Positions 55,515 through 64,000 of a stretch of 64,000 nucleotides of DNA are shown piece after piece; the first letter of the stretch is position 1, and every line of letters starts with the position of its first letter. The DNA lies in contig JAWKQE010000003.1 in NCBI GenBank assembly GCA_041390305.1, positions 186,001-250,000 of the forward strand, in the 5' to 3' direction. A program made the position numbers and the translations under genes. The stretch comes from JACKCR01 sp041390305 (lineage in GTDB: Bacteria > Eisenbacteria > RBG-16-71-46 > CAIMUX01). Below the pieces are notes generated by a model. That model saw only the letters and a program-made list of their open reading frames with translations, searched no databases and was not told the DNA's origin.

Positions 55515-55893
55515 GGCCCCAGTGTACCGGAACGAGTGCGGTCCTCTCGGTCGTTCGGAGTCGTCGGCACCGTGCACTTGCCGATGTTCCCGGGGTTGCG
55601 TAGCCGCGGAGTGTGCCGGTTCGACTTCGTCGAAAGCGGACCGACGGTACTCGCGAGGCAGGCGCGTAGTGCGGTAAGTGATTTGGTAACAATGATATAG
55701 GTTCATTTCCGGAGGTGGGGCTCCTGGATGAGTTTGCCTGTTCCAACAAGCAGTACGAAGAAGTACGGATTTGTATTGAGACTGAGTCTCACTCTAGTCT
55801 CCCATCTGTCTTCAACGAAGTCGTGGGTCGTATGAGGGCCACGAATGGACGACTTCTCGGCGGACAGGGCACGAAACGGCGGAGGTGTTCGAG
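55515..55893. other. Divergent regulatory region between Crp/Fnr and porin genes
   Basis: About 380 bases, partly AT-rich (55670-55810). It holds a 7-1-7 palindrome at 55777-55791 (listed separately) and AT-rich TGATATAGG near 55694, a possible -10 region. No gene is supported. Confidence 0.55.
55777..55791. promoter_or_regulatory. Fur-box-like 7-1-7 palindrome
   Basis: TGAGACT-G-AGTCTCA, a perfect 7-1-7 dyad, the layout of the Fur consensus (TGATAAT-N-ATTATCA and its TGAGAAT variants). It is 103 bases before the porin start, and a Fur-type regulator is encoded at 60041-60439. Confidence 0.55.
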
Positions 55894-57052
55894 ATGGCGA
55901 TCGGGTCGCAGCGGATGAGTCAGGGAAGGGTGGTTCTGAGTAGTGCGGTCGGCGTGGTGGCCGGAGCGATCGTGGCGACATGTGCGATGGGGGAGAGCGG
56001 GGGCTCGCCGGTGTACCGGAAGCCGTTTCTCGAAGCCGGGACCGCAAAGATCGGGGGCTACATCGACATGGAGTTCGTCGTCGACCCGACGACGAGTACG
56101 TTCGACCAACATCGCTTCGTGCCGTTCCTCTACGCCGAGGTGAGCGAGTGGGTGCACGTCGCGAGTGAGATCGAGTTCGAGCACGGGGGATCGGTTTCGG
56201 GAGACGGAGGGGACGGGGAGATCAAGCTCGAGTTCGCCACGATGGACCTGACCCTCGCGGAAGGGCTGAACTTCCGTGGCGGCGTGATCCTCTCTCCGCT
56301 CGGTCGCCTCAATGTCCACCACGACTCGCCGATGCTCGATCTCACGGACCGGCCGATCGTCACGCGTCGGGTCATCCCCACCACACTCAGCGAAGCGGGT
56401 CTGGGATTCTATGGGACCGTCTATCCGAGCGAGCTCACCGTTCTCGACTACGAGCTCTATCTCGTCAACGGATTCACGGAAGACGTCGTCTCCGCGGGAC
56501 GGCTCGACAGAGGGGTGGGCGCGGGAGCCAAGGAGGAGACAACAACAACCACCGCTCCATCGTCGGACGGCTCGGCTTCAGTCCGCCCTCGGAGGAACCT
56601 CATGAGCGGACATGTCGGTGCATGACGAGCGAGGCAGAGCAGCTTCCGTCTTCGCGGTCGATGGGCAGTTGGCCCGTGGGGCTGTTCCGAACTCCTGGGT
56701 GAGGGCGCCAAGGCGGACCTCGCGACGACTGAGGGCGATCCCGTCCCAGGAAGTGCTCCGTCCGAGGCGGGGACGGCCGGATTCTATGCGGAAGCGCGCT
56801 ATCACCTGCTTCCCGGCGCGATCCGCCGGTTCCCACAGAGCGTCTTCACTGCGGTGGCTCGACTCGACCACGTCGATCGGGACACGGAGACCGACGGTGT
56901 GCTCGAGCAGCGCATCACGCTGGGTCTCAACTTCCGGCCCACCGAGGACTCCGTCTTCAAGAACGACCTGCTCTTCGACCGGGCCAGCGGCGCGGCGAAC
57001 GAGTGGGAGGATTTCGAGGTCGGCTACCATCCAGCATGGCGACCTACTCTAG
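55894..57052 (+). CDS. Porin-like outer-membrane protein (frameshifted)
   Basis: ATG at 55894 with GGAGGTG upstream. Signal: VVLSSAVGVVAGAIVATCAMGE. Mature: KPFLEAGTAKIGGYIDMEFV, FDQHRFVPFLYAEVSEWVHVASEIEFEHGG, IKLEFATMDLTLAEGLNFRGGVILSPLGRLNVHHDSPMLDL, TLSEAGLGFYGT, LTVLDYELYLVNGF. After frame changes between about 56530 and 56760 the barrel continues GFYAEARYHLLPGAIRRF, FTAVARLDHVDRDTET, ITLGLNFRPTEDSVFKNDLLF, EWEDFEVGYH. This is the style of phosphate-selective-porin-like barrels. The exact stop is uncertain (TAG at 57050 used). It leads a run with FMN-binding, membrane and ApbE genes and has a Fur-box-like site upstream. Confidence 0.7.
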
Positions 57053-57070
57053 CCACACCGGAGGCACACC

Positions 57071-57699
57071 CTGGACACGTCTCACAGACTACGTTCCGCT
57101 CGCCTGCTCGGCGCTGCCCTCGCCGCACCAGGAATGTCTGGCCGCGTCGCTTGGGCGGAGGATTCGGGCACGAACGAGGGGCGTCCGAGTGGACGCGGAG
57201 ATCGGCGAAGCACACGTGTACGCGACGCTGACGAGGCGGCGGAGATCTTCCGTCGAAGATCTCGCGTCACCGGGTCGCCCTAGAGGAAGCGGAACTCTCG
57301 AGCGCTTGCGGTCAGAGGATCGGGGCGGGCGCTCCCAGGGACACCTTGGAGCTCCTCTGTCCCCGGGCCGAATCGGGAGCGCTCCTCGGCTACGCGCTGG
57401 TGGACGAAGAGGTCGGCAAGTACCGGCCGATCACGTTCCTGGTCGGGACCGACGCAGACCTCTCGGTGAAGGGCGTCGAAGTGCTCGTCTACCGCGAGAG
57501 TCGGGGCGGAGAGGTCCAGAAGGCGCGCTTCCTCCGTCAGTATCGCGGGAAGGTTGCCGACGACCCGATCCGGATCAACAAGGACATTCTCAACATCGCA
57601 GGTGCGACCCTGTCGGTGCGTGCGCTCAACCTGGGCGTTCGGCGAGTCCTCGTCTCGCTGGAGATGCTATCGGAGAGAGGAGCCTTGCCCACGCCATGA
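57071..57699 (+). CDS. FMN-binding-domain exported protein (5' part frameshifted)
   Basis: The C-terminal 117 residues are intact: LLGYALVDEEVGKYRPITFLVGTDADLSVKGVEVLVYRESRGGEVQ and DPIRINKDILNIAGATLSVRALNLGVRR, the FMN_bind motif with the covalent flavin site in AGAT(L). Upstream pieces occur in different frames: LRSARLLGAALAAPGMSGRVAWA (signal-like), GEAHVYATL, DEAAEIF. A CTG at 57071 lies 6 bases after CGGAGG; whether this is a rare start or a miscalled ATG is unclear. The stop overlaps the next start (ATGA). ApbE in the same run would attach FMN to the Thr. Periplasmic location is expected. Confidence 0.75.
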
Positions 57700-58235
57700 C
57701 CCAGTACTACGCCTACAAACGGTTCCGCCTCGATCGTGCGCCAAAGAACACGCGGATCCTGATCACCTGTTTCTACTTCATGATCTCCCTCGCCGTCGCG
57801 GTGGGCGTGATCAACTACAAGGTGCGGACTCACCTCACTCCGGCCGGTACGGCGGCGTGGTATCTGGGGAACGAGGACGCGTCGGGCGAGGTCGACGAAC
57901 TGCTCTTCCCGAAGACGGTGCACGAACTCCTCGACGTGACTCACCCCCACCTCTTCGAGCAGACACTGATCGTGTTCGTCCTCTGCCACTTCTTCGGGCT
58001 CACCAGAGTCCGTGATCGGTGGAAGCGGTTCGTGTACATCGCTTCCTTCTCGGCCGTCCTACTCGATATCGGGAGTCCGTGGCTCGTTCGGTTCGTTTCG
58101 GCATCGTTCGCGCCGCTCCATCTCCTGGGGACGACGCTCCTGTCGGTGATGTTCCTCACCCTCATCGCCGTGCCTCTCTACGAGATGTGGATCGGGTTCG
58201 AGAAGGAGGAGTCGTATGACTGGGTTCGCCCCTGA
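57696..58235 (+). CDS. Four-helix inner-membrane protein of the flavin-transfer locus
   Basis: An intact frame of 179 residues. Hydrophobic helices near ILITCFYFMISLAVAVGVIN, LFEQTLIVFVLCHFFGL, RFVYIASFSAVLLDIGSPWL, and LHLLGTTLLSVMFLTLIAVPLY. Several His lie near helix ends (HELLDVTHPHLFEQ, VLCHFFGL, APLHLLG) and could bind haem b, by analogy with membrane electron-transfer partners of flavinylated proteins. I do not recognise a named family. Overlaps FMN-binding gene upstream and ApbE gene downstream by 4 and 20 bases. Likely passes electrons from the quinone pool to the FMN protein. Confidence 0.72.
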   Translation: MTQYYAYKRFRLDRAPKNTRILITCFYFMISLAVAVGVINYKVRTHLTPAGTAAWYLGNEDASGEVDELLFPKTVHELLDVTHPHLFEQTLIVFVLCHFFGLTRVRDRWKRFVYIASFSAVLLDIGSPWLVRFVSASFAPLHLLGTTLLSVMFLTLIAVPLYEMWIGFEKEESYDWVRP

Positions 58236-59360
58236 TCGGCGCCGTTTCCTCCGTCGCCTCGGCCAGATCGGAGTCTGGTGTGCGGCCGCGGGTGTCGTCC
58301 CACGCGTCACGCCTCTCCTCTGCGCGGAGACGACGCGTGCCGCGGACCTGGGCACGATTGGATCGTCGACTCTGCCCGTGCCGCCCGAGCTTCCGGACTC
58401 GAAGCGCTTCGCACCGTGCGTTCGTTCCTCGCGATGGGGACGCTCTTCGAGATCGAGATCCAGGGAGTTCGAGGGACGATGCGATCGAGGTTGTCTGGAG
58501 TGTCCGTCGCGAGCTCCGACGGCTCGAAGAGGCACTCACCGTGTTCCATCCCGAATCTGGGCTCGCGCGACTCGCCAGGACGGCCGAGGGGCGGTGGGTC
58601 GACGTGTCGCCTGTGCTCGTGGACGTACTCGGTGTGGCGCGGAAGGCCGTCGTTCGCACGGGGGGAGCGTTCGATCCTACCGTGGCTCCGATGATGCGGA
58701 GCTGGGGACTCACCGGGCCAAGTCTCGTCGAGCCGAGCGCCCAGTCCTGGCGGAACTGGAGGAGCTGTCCCGGTTGGGATGCGCTCGAGGTCGACGCGGC
58801 AGGGAGCCGGGTGCGTCGGTTGGATCGACGGATCGAAGTCGACCTCGGTGGCATCGGCAGGGATCGCGCTCGACTCGTCGCTCGAGATTCTCGCGGCGCG
58901 CCGAGTGGAGAGCGGGATCCTCAACTTCGGCGGCAGCATCGGAATCGTGGGGCCGCCGAAGAACGCGGACGCGTGGTCCGTCGGGATCGCACATCCACGG
59001 GTCGATGGCGCACTCTGGACCACGGTGGGGGTGAGGTCGGGGTGTCTGACGACTTCCGCGGACTCGGAGCGCTTCCACACGGATCGGTCCGGCAGACGGA
59101 TCCATCACATCCTCGATCCAAGGTCGGGAGCTCCCGTCTCCGGCGTCGCTTCCGTCACCGTCTGGACGGAGAGCGGTGTGGATGGTGACGTCGACTCGAC
59201 CGCCTCGTTCGTGAGTGCCGGGGCGCCCGAGGGAACGTATCGAGTCGGTGCAGTCTCGCGCACCGATCTACGTCTCCTGGCCGACATCACTCCGGGACGT
59301 GGAGCGGATGGGGTGCTACGTGCCGAGACGAGCGGGGACTGGTCGAGTCCGCTCGGATAG
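58216..59360 (+). CDS. apbE: ApbE-type FMN transferase with Tat signal (frameshifted)
   Basis: ATG at 58216 after AAGGAGGAGTCGT. Tat signal DRRRFLRRLGQIGVWCAAAGVV. ApbE motifs: EEALTVFHPESGLARL, VVRTGGAFDPTVAPMM, EVDLGGIG then ALDSSLEIL, GILNFGGSIGIVG, TSADSERFHTDRSGRRIHHILDPRSGAPV, and the Mg/FAD-binding end DGDVDSTASFV. The frame changes near 58400 and 58860; all motifs survive. About 380 residues. The enzyme moves FMN from FAD to a Thr in the FMN-binding partner encoded upstream. Tat export fits a periplasmic ApbE. Confidence 0.88.
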
Positions 59361-60040
59361 CCGGAGTGGTGCGCTCTCACTCCAATGAAAGGTGATTCTC
59401 CGGTATCAACCGACGCGAGGCTTCCCACATGGAAGTGCTGTTGCGAAGAGCAGAGCGCTCCTCACGTCGCCGCGAACGCTTGCCCGAGAGGACTCCGGTC
59501 GGGGAGGACTCGAGGGACGAGGAGCCCGGGAGGGTGCCCCCACCCGGGCTTCTCGGCGGCGACGGGAGGTGCCGCTCGCTACGAAAGACGGCGCCCCCCT
59601 GGCAATGTCGTCGATCTGCCACGACGTAGCGGGCGAGGCCGAGCCCGATCAGCCCTTCGGTCGTCCACATCCCTCGGCCATGGGGAGAGCAGGGCCGAGG
59701 AATGCGACGAGCAGCGTCGCCCGACGCCGTACCGAGGCTGATGGGGACGACCGGGAAGCCCGTGTGCCTTCCGTCACTCCGCCAGAAAGAACCCACGGAT
59801 CGATGGTGGAGGTTCCCGCGTTGCCTTCGGTACCCCTACAGGTGGTGCCGGGCTTCCCGGTCGCGTGTTCGCGGTGAGGCCTGCGCATCGGTACGGCAAC
59901 ATCGGGGCACGCTCCGTGCCATGACCGCGTCACGAACATGGGACGTCTTGCAAGGCGTTGTGATGTCTGTGGGTTTCGTCAGCGAAGGCGGTAGGAGTCG
60001 GCGGCGGTCCGCAATCTACATTGTGGGGAGTTCTGCCGCA
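59361..60040. other. Stretch without a supported gene
   Basis: About 680 bases between apbE and fur. Frames of 90-160 codons exist on both strands but show no family resemblance and no good ribosome sites. One minus-strand piece (TLLVAFLGPALPMAEG, then LIGLGLARYVV in the next frame, 59600-59720) might be a broken membrane gene; support is weak. Confidence 0.45.
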
Positions 60041-60439
60041 TCAGTGGCGGGATGGGGCGCCTTCCGGGGCGGCTGCGCACTCGGGGCAACGGCCGTAGAA
60101 GACCACCTCGTGATCTTCGACCACGAACCCCTTCGGCGGCAGGAGTCGGATGTCCTCCAGGCAGTCCTCGACTTCGAAGACCTTCCCACAAACGCGACAG
60201 TGGAAGTGGTGATGATGCCCCTTCCCGGCCTTTTCATACCGGTCGGGCATTCCTGGAAGTTCGACGCGTACGAGCCAACCCTCTTCCGCCAGACTCTTGA
60301 TCGTGCGGTAGACGGTAGCCATCCCCATGCCCGGGCAATCGGACTGGGCGGCGTCCAGGACTTCTTCGGGAGCGAGAGGGCGGTCGGCATCGGCGAGCGC
60401 CTTGCGGATCGCTCGCCGTTGACGTGTGTTTCGCTGCAC
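60041..60439 (-). CDS. fur: Fur-family metalloregulator
   Basis: A protein of 132 residues, intact. Winged helix: TRQRRAIRKALADADRPLAPEEVLDAAQSDCPGMGMATVYRTIKSLAEEGWLVRVEL. Metal core: GKGHHHHFHCRVCGKVFEVEDC and later CPEC, giving the His cluster and two CxxC structural-zinc pairs. The short C-terminus and PGMGMATVYRTI helix fit Fur, Zur or PerR; metal cannot be decided. It follows rpsR by 19 bases on the same strand. It is the best candidate for the site at 55777-55791. Confidence 0.92.
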   Translation of the reverse strand: MQRNTRQRRAIRKALADADRPLAPEEVLDAAQSDCPGMGMATVYRTIKSLAEEGWLVRVELPGMPDRYEKAGKGHHHHFHCRVCGKVFEVEDCLEDIRLLPPKGFVVEDHEVVFYGRCPECAAAPEGAPSRH

Positions 60440-60458
60440 CGTGCCGGCCGGGCGGTTC

Positions 60459-60701
60459 CTAGCGGCGGTCGTCGCGGACGGCGAACGGCAGGAGGGCGAG
60501 CATCCGCGCGCGCTTGATCTCGCGGACCAGAGCCCGGTGATACTTTGCGCTCACGCCGGTGATCCGACGAGGGACGATCCGTCCGAAGGGGGACAGGAAA
60601 CGGGCGAGAAAGTCCGGGTTCTTGTAGCTGATCTTCTCGACCAGCTCGGGATCCTTCAGGAACGGACAGACCTTCTTACGGGGCGGAAACTTGCGAGCCA
60701 T
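60459..60701 (-). CDS. rpsR: 30S ribosomal protein bS18
   Basis: A protein of 80 residues: MARKFPPRKKVCPFLKDPELVEKI, NPDFLARFLSPFGRIVPRRITGVSAKYHRALVREIKRARMLALLPFAVRD. The KVCPF zinc-type start and the R-I-x-P-R-x-x-T-G-x-x-x-x-x-H/Q-R-x-L core are typical. It is not beside rpsF, ssb or rplI, the usual neighbours, so it may be a second, unlinked copy. It is followed by fur, and such unlinked bS18/bL28 pairs near fur/zur are known in zinc-limited remodelling. Confidence 0.95.
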   Translation of the reverse strand: MARKFPPRKKVCPFLKDPELVEKISYKNPDFLARFLSPFGRIVPRRITGVSAKYHRALVREIKRARMLALLPFAVRDDRR

Positions 60702-60973
60702 TCATCCTCCTCGCCATCTTGGACTGACGGGCGGGACTTCACGCGCGCTCTCCCCAGAGCGAAACGCCTGTCCCACCGATCGCGAAACTGAGCCCCGGAT
60801 AGTAGGGATCGGGGAGGGGGCGTGTCAATGGTGAGGGTGCCTCGACAGGGATCTGGTGCCGGGGGGCGTGGGGCGATAGGGTACGCGTTCTGCCGGTGTC
60901 GCGCGCGGTGTGCCGCCCCGCGTCACGCCCCGCGTCCCGCCGGTGCAACGGACTCGTCGGAATCGGAGGCATC

Positions 60974-62323
60974 GTGACTACGACTGTAGATATTCTCCTG
61001 CGTGGAGGCACCGCCGTCACCCCACAGGGCACCGAAGTCGTCCACATCGGAACGACAGGTGGCCGTATCACCTGGATCGGCAGTGACTTGACGGGTGCGC
61101 CGTCGGCGCGTGAGACAGTCGACGTCACCGGGCTCCACGTCCTGCCCGGCGTGATCGATCCGCAGGTCCACTTCCGGGAGCCCGGGGGAGAGCACAAGGA
61201 AGACCTCGAGACGGGGACGAGGGCGGCTGTCCTCGGGGGCGTCACGGCGATCCTGGAGATGCCGAACACCGAGCCGCCGACGACGACCGTGCCCGCGCTC
61301 CAGGAGAAGCTCCGACTCGCCGCGGGAAGGGCCTGGTGTGACCACGCGTTCTTCGTCGGCGCGCGTCCCGACAACCTCGAGACGCTCGGCGAACTCGAAC
61401 TCCACGCCGGTTGCGCCGGCGTGAAGATCTTCATGGGCAAGTCGACGGGTGGACTCCTCGTCGACAGTGAGGAAGGGCTCCACCTGGCGCTCTCGTCCGG
61501 ACGTCGCCGCGTTGCGGTCCATGCCGAGGACGAGGCCCGGATGCGGGAACGGAAGCCGATCGTCGAGGCTTCCCGTGACGTCCACGATCACCCCGTCTGG
61601 CGGGACGCGGAGAGCGCCCGTCTCGCAACCGATCGGCTCCTCCGGGTGGCGCGGAAGGTCGGGCGACGGGTGCACGTGCTTCACGTCACGACCGGCGACG
61701 AACTGCCCCTACTCGCCGCGAACCGCGACGTCGCGACGTTCGAGACGACGCCCCAGCACCTAACGCTCTCTGCGCCGGAGTGCTATGACCGGCTCGGGAC
61801 CTTCGCCCAGATGAATCCACCGATCCGGACCGCGGAGCACCGGGAGGCGCTCTGGGAAGCCGTCCGGACGGGGCTCCTCGACGCGATCGGCTCGGACCAC
61901 GCGCCGCACACCCGTGAGGAGAAGGCGCGTCCCTACCCGGAGAGCCCGTCGGGGATGACCGGGGTGCAGACGCTCGTCCCCGTCATGCTGAACCACGTCC
62001 ACGAAGGACGGCTCAGCCTCGAGCGGTTCGTCGACCTGACCAGCACCGGCCCGGCCCGGGTCTACGGCCTCGTCCGGAAGGGACGGATCTCGCCCGGGTA
62101 CGACGCGGACTTCACGATCGTCGATCTCGCGGCGACGCGGACGGTCGAGGAGAGCTGGATCGCGAGCCGCTGCGGGTGGAGTCCGTTCTCGGGGGTGTCG
62201 CTGACGGGATGGCCCCAGATGACGATCTTGCGGGGGGCGGTGGTGATGCGCGATCTCGAGACGGTCGGAACGCCGGTCGGCCGGCCGGTCGAGTTCTTCG
62301 ATACGCTCCAGCCCGGGGCGTAG
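60974..62323 (+). CDS. pyrC: Dihydroorotase-type amidohydrolase
   Basis: An intact frame of 449 residues; GTG at 60974 after CGGAGGC. Metal site LPGVIDPQVHFREPGGEHKEDLETGT, TAILEMPNTEPPTT, carboxylated Lys probably in GVKIFMGKSTGG, later VAVHAEDEARM, HVLHVTTGDELPLL, and GSDHAPHTREEK with the catalytic Asp. The HFREPG and MPNT motifs mark dihydroorotases; allantoinases are close relatives. It catalyses ring closure of carbamoyl-aspartate in pyrimidine synthesis. Divergent from rpsR and convergent with rpmB, with a terminator between. Confidence 0.9.
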   Translation: MTTTVDILLRGGTAVTPQGTEVVHIGTTGGRITWIGSDLTGAPSARETVDVTGLHVLPGVIDPQVHFREPGGEHKEDLETGTRAAVLGGVTAILEMPNTEPPTTTVPALQEKLRLAAGRAWCDHAFFVGARPDNLETLGELELHAGCAGVKIFMGKSTGGLLVDSEEGLHLALSSGRRRVAVHAEDEARMRERKPIVEASRDVHDHPVWRDAESARLATDRLLRVARKVGRRVHVLHVTTGDELPLLAANRDVATFETTPQHLTLSAPECYDRLGTFAQMNPPIRTAEHREALWEAVRTGLLDAIGSDHAPHTREEKARPYPESPSGMTGVQTLVPVMLNHVHEGRLSLERFVDLTSTGPARVYGLVRKGRISPGYDADFTIVDLAATRTVEESWIASRCGWSPFSGVSLTGWPQMTILRGAVVMRDLETVGTPVGRPVEFFDTLQPGA

Positions 62324-62374
62324 CCGCAGCAGGCGACCAACCGCAATCATCCGGCCACAGGGGTGGAAACGAGA

Positions 62375-62398
62375 AGAGCCGCTCCGGGGAGCGGCTCT
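62375..62398. terminator. Bidirectional hairpin between pyrC and rpmB
   Basis: AGAGCCGCTCC-GG-GGAGCGGCTCT, an 11-bp dyad between convergent genes. No long T-run. Confidence 0.65.
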
Positions 62399-62437
62399 CG
62401 GCGCCTGCAAATGCAGGAAAGACTTGTGCTTACCAGG

Positions 62438-62680
62438 CTACTTCGCGACGTCCTCGAGACGGAGGCCGGTCTCGCGCAGGTAGGCGAGGAGGCCCTTCTT
62501 GTCGATCGTCTTGATCGCCTTGGTGGAGACGCGGAGCCGCACCCAGCGACCCAGCTCGCGCACGTAGAGGCGCTTGTTCTGGAGATTCGGAAGCTGCCGC
62601 CTCTTCGTCTTGTTGTTGGCGTGCGAGACGTTGTTTCCGGTCATCGGGCGCTTGCCCGTGAGCTTGCAGAGCCTGGACAT
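62438..62680 (-). CDS. rpmB: 50S ribosomal protein bL28
   Basis: A protein of 80 residues: MSRLCKLTGKRPMTGNNVSHANNKTKRRQLPNLQNKRLYV, RWVRLRVSTKAIKTIDKKGL. Strong family match through G-N-x-x-S-H-x-x-x-x-T-x-R and L-R-V-S-T-x-x-x-x-x-I-D-K-x-G. The zinc-binding CxxC pairs of C+ versions are absent (only one Cys). ATG follows AGAGG. Isolated from rpmG, as in many genomes. Confidence 0.97.
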   Translation of the reverse strand: MSRLCKLTGKRPMTGNNVSHANNKTKRRQLPNLQNKRLYVRELGRWVRLRVSTKAIKTIDKKGLLAYLRETGLRLEDVAK

Positions 62681-62862
62681 GAGGGAACCTCTACTGTCAG
62701 CTTCGTTTAGGCCGAACTTGCTGGCCGTGTCTGGTCAGAAGACGGGATCTTACGAAACTCTTGGGACGAAGTGCAAGCGGAATCCTCAGGCGGAGTGGCC
62801 CGGGTCTGGTACACTGCGCCCGTAACCCACTCACTCCCAGCTTTCGGCACACGAGGTGGCCC

Positions 62863-64000
62863 ATGCCCAGCCATTCCCGTCTCTCCCTCTCCTTCGTCCT
62901 GTTCTCTGCTCTCCTCGGCTCTCTCGCCGTGGCGAATCCGTCGTCGGCGCTCGACCTCGAGTTCGTGGGGGAGCTCGCCTTCACGAACGATCCCGGCGGT
63001 TGTGGCGGTGGCCCGACCGGTGGCTCCGACGTCTGGGGCTATACGGCTCCGGACGGCACCGAGTACGCGATCATGGGGGTCTACGAAGGGGTCGCGGTGG
63101 TCAAAGTCCCGGACATGGAAGTCATCGACGTCATCCCGGGCCCGCAGGACTTCGACTGCTACTACCACCGGGACATCAAGACGTACGGGCACTACGCGTA
63201 CGTCACGAACGAGATGGTCGGAACGAACGAGGGGCTGCTCATTCTCGACCTCCAGTTCCTTCCGGACCACGTCGAGTACGTGGGCTCCTATCCGGACTTC
63301 TCGATCACGTCGCACAACCTCACCATCGACACCGCCACAGGGTACGCCTACCTCCAGAACCCGGGCGGGGTCCGGATCGTCAGCCTCGCGAACCCGACCG
63401 CACCTGTGGACGTGAAGTTCATGTCGATCACCGGCGTGCACGACGTCTTCGCCCAGAACGACATGCTCTACGTTGCCGAGGGGTTCACCGGCAAGTTCTC
63501 GATCTGGGACGTGACCGACAAGCAGAACCCGGTGCGTCTCTGCCACCCGACCATCCAGAACGCCGGCTACTGCCACAACATCTGGGCCACGGAGGACGGG
63601 CGCTACTTCATGACGACGGAAGAGACGACGAACAAGACGACGAAGATGTGGGATGCGCTCGATCCCTCGAACCCGGTGCTCCTCGGCGAGTGGCTCGGTG
63701 CGAACGCTCTCGCGCACAACACGCAGCTGATGGGTGATCTGGCCTTCATCTCCCACTACTCCTACGGAATCAGCGTGGTCGACATCAGCGATCCAAACGC
63801 CCCGGTCGAAGTCGGGCACTACGACACCTATCCCGACCACGACAACTCGGCCTTCGTCGGTTGCTGGGGCGCCTATCCGTACACGCAGAGCGGCTACGTC
63901 TACGCGAGCGACATCGAGGGGGACTTGGTCGTGCTCCGCTACCTCGACCCGGCCGCGGTTCCGACGCCTTCGGCCACCACTGCTCAGTTCCAGGCCTTCC
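62863..64000 (+). CDS. Secreted choice-of-anchor-B-type beta-propeller protein (3' end outside window)
   Basis: ATG at 62863 with GAGGTGG seven bases before. Signal peptide SRLSLSFVLFSALLGSLAVANPSSA. 379 codons are visible without a stop. LVIVD-like blade units: DVWGYTAPDGTEYAIMGVYEGVAVVKV, YAYVTNEMVGTNEGLLILDLQ, GYAYLQNPGGVRIVSLANPTAP, MLYVAEGFTGKFSIWDVTDKQNPV, HNIWATEDGRYFMTTEET, LAFISHYSYGISVVDISDPNAPVEVGHYDTYPDHD, YVYASDIEGDLVVLRYL. This is the choice-of-anchor-B pattern; the C-terminal sorting tail should lie beyond the edge and may again be FlgD-like. Surface or secreted location expected; ligand unknown. Confidence 0.85.
   Translation, partial: MPSHSRLSLSFVLFSALLGSLAVANPSSALDLEFVGELAFTNDPGGCGGGPTGGSDVWGYTAPDGTEYAIMGVYEGVAVVKVPDMEVIDVIPGPQDFDCYYHRDIKTYGHYAYVTNEMVGTNEGLLILDLQFLPDHVEYVGSYPDFSITSHNLTIDTATGYAYLQNPGGVRIVSLANPTAPVDVKFMSITGVHDVFAQNDMLYVAEGFTGKFSIWDVTDKQNPVRLCHPTIQNAGYCHNIWATEDGRYFMTTEETTNKTTKMWDALDPSNPVLLGEWLGANALAHNTQLMGDLAFISHYSYGISVVDISDPNAPVEVGHYDTYPDHDNSAFVGCWGAYPYTQSGYVYASDIEGDLVVLRYLDPAAVPTPSATTAQFQAF

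Noticed and set aside
59377..59939. Possible membrane gene on the minus strand (TLLVAFLGPALPMAEG / LIGLGLARYVV)
   Set aside because: Pieces lie in different frames, no start or ribosome site, no recognisable family.

Overview
This is a GC-rich window from a Gram-negative bacterium. It encodes outer-membrane barrels, lipoproteins with lipobox cysteines, Tat and Sec signals, and four secreted proteins ending in an FlgD-like tail (G-x-Y-x-Y/F-x-L/W ... VVR). That tail, and a large lipoprotein paired with a barrel, suggest an uncultured FCB-type lineage such as Eisenbacteria- or Krumholzibacteria-like phyla. This placement is inference; no rRNA or tRNA gene is present. No insertion sequence, prophage or CRISPR array was seen.

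Layout. 0-3.1 kb: end of a regulatory protein followed by a TPR-CHAT protease gene. 3.2-7.6 kb (minus strand): tandem universal stress protein, CBS protein, FixL oxygen-sensor kinase, FixJ regulator and a lone receiver domain. 8.1-16.9 kb (plus): complete cbb3 oxidase locus (SafE-like, CcoI, CcoS, fused CcoN-CcoO, CcoQ-like, single-haem CcoP, CcoG, a 41-residue membrane peptide). 17-25.7 kb (minus): membrane protein, barrel/lipoprotein pair, and three Band-7 (HflK/C) proteins, one fused to a metal permease. 25.7-27.7 kb: TPR protein. 28.1-32.2 kb: Zn/Mn-type ABC importer diverging from arsR-arsM. 32.2-40.4 kb: subtilase, then an ECF sigma / zinc anti-sigma / TPR-CHAT cassette, then a beta-helix protein. 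40.8-54.3 kb: two paralogous beta-propellers, a GT28-like enzyme, a lipoprotein, a three-domain GT4 fusion, an ABC exporter-kinase fusion and a barrel, probably for making and exporting an envelope glycoconjugate. 54.4-55.5 kb: DUF2892 protein and Crp/Fnr regulator. 55.8-59.4 kb: Fur-box-like palindrome, porin, FMN-binding protein, four-helix membrane protein and ApbE flavin transferase. 60-64 kb: fur, rpsR, dihydroorotase, rpmB and the start of a beta-propeller protein.

How parts work together. FixL keeps the haem-binding histidine and FixJ lies next door, so low oxygen probably drives the cbb3 locus. Fur may control the porin/flavin-transfer locus. ArsR has a clean inverted repeat across its own start codon. 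The strongest candidate for an undescribed system is the ECF sigma - zinc-finger/regulatory-domain protein - TPR-CHAT protease cassette, seen complete at 34-38 kb and partly at the left edge. Its gene content resembles the sigma/Csx30/TPR-CHAT part of type III-E CRISPR (Craspase), but without CRISPR.

Quality warning. Many genes are broken by single-base frameshifts although conserved motifs continue in the next frame. Breaks cluster at 1-10, 29.6, 32.7-40.3, 48.0 and 56.5-59 kb; genes in between are intact. This looks more like assembly indels than decay. Coordinates of interrupted genes are outer limits.
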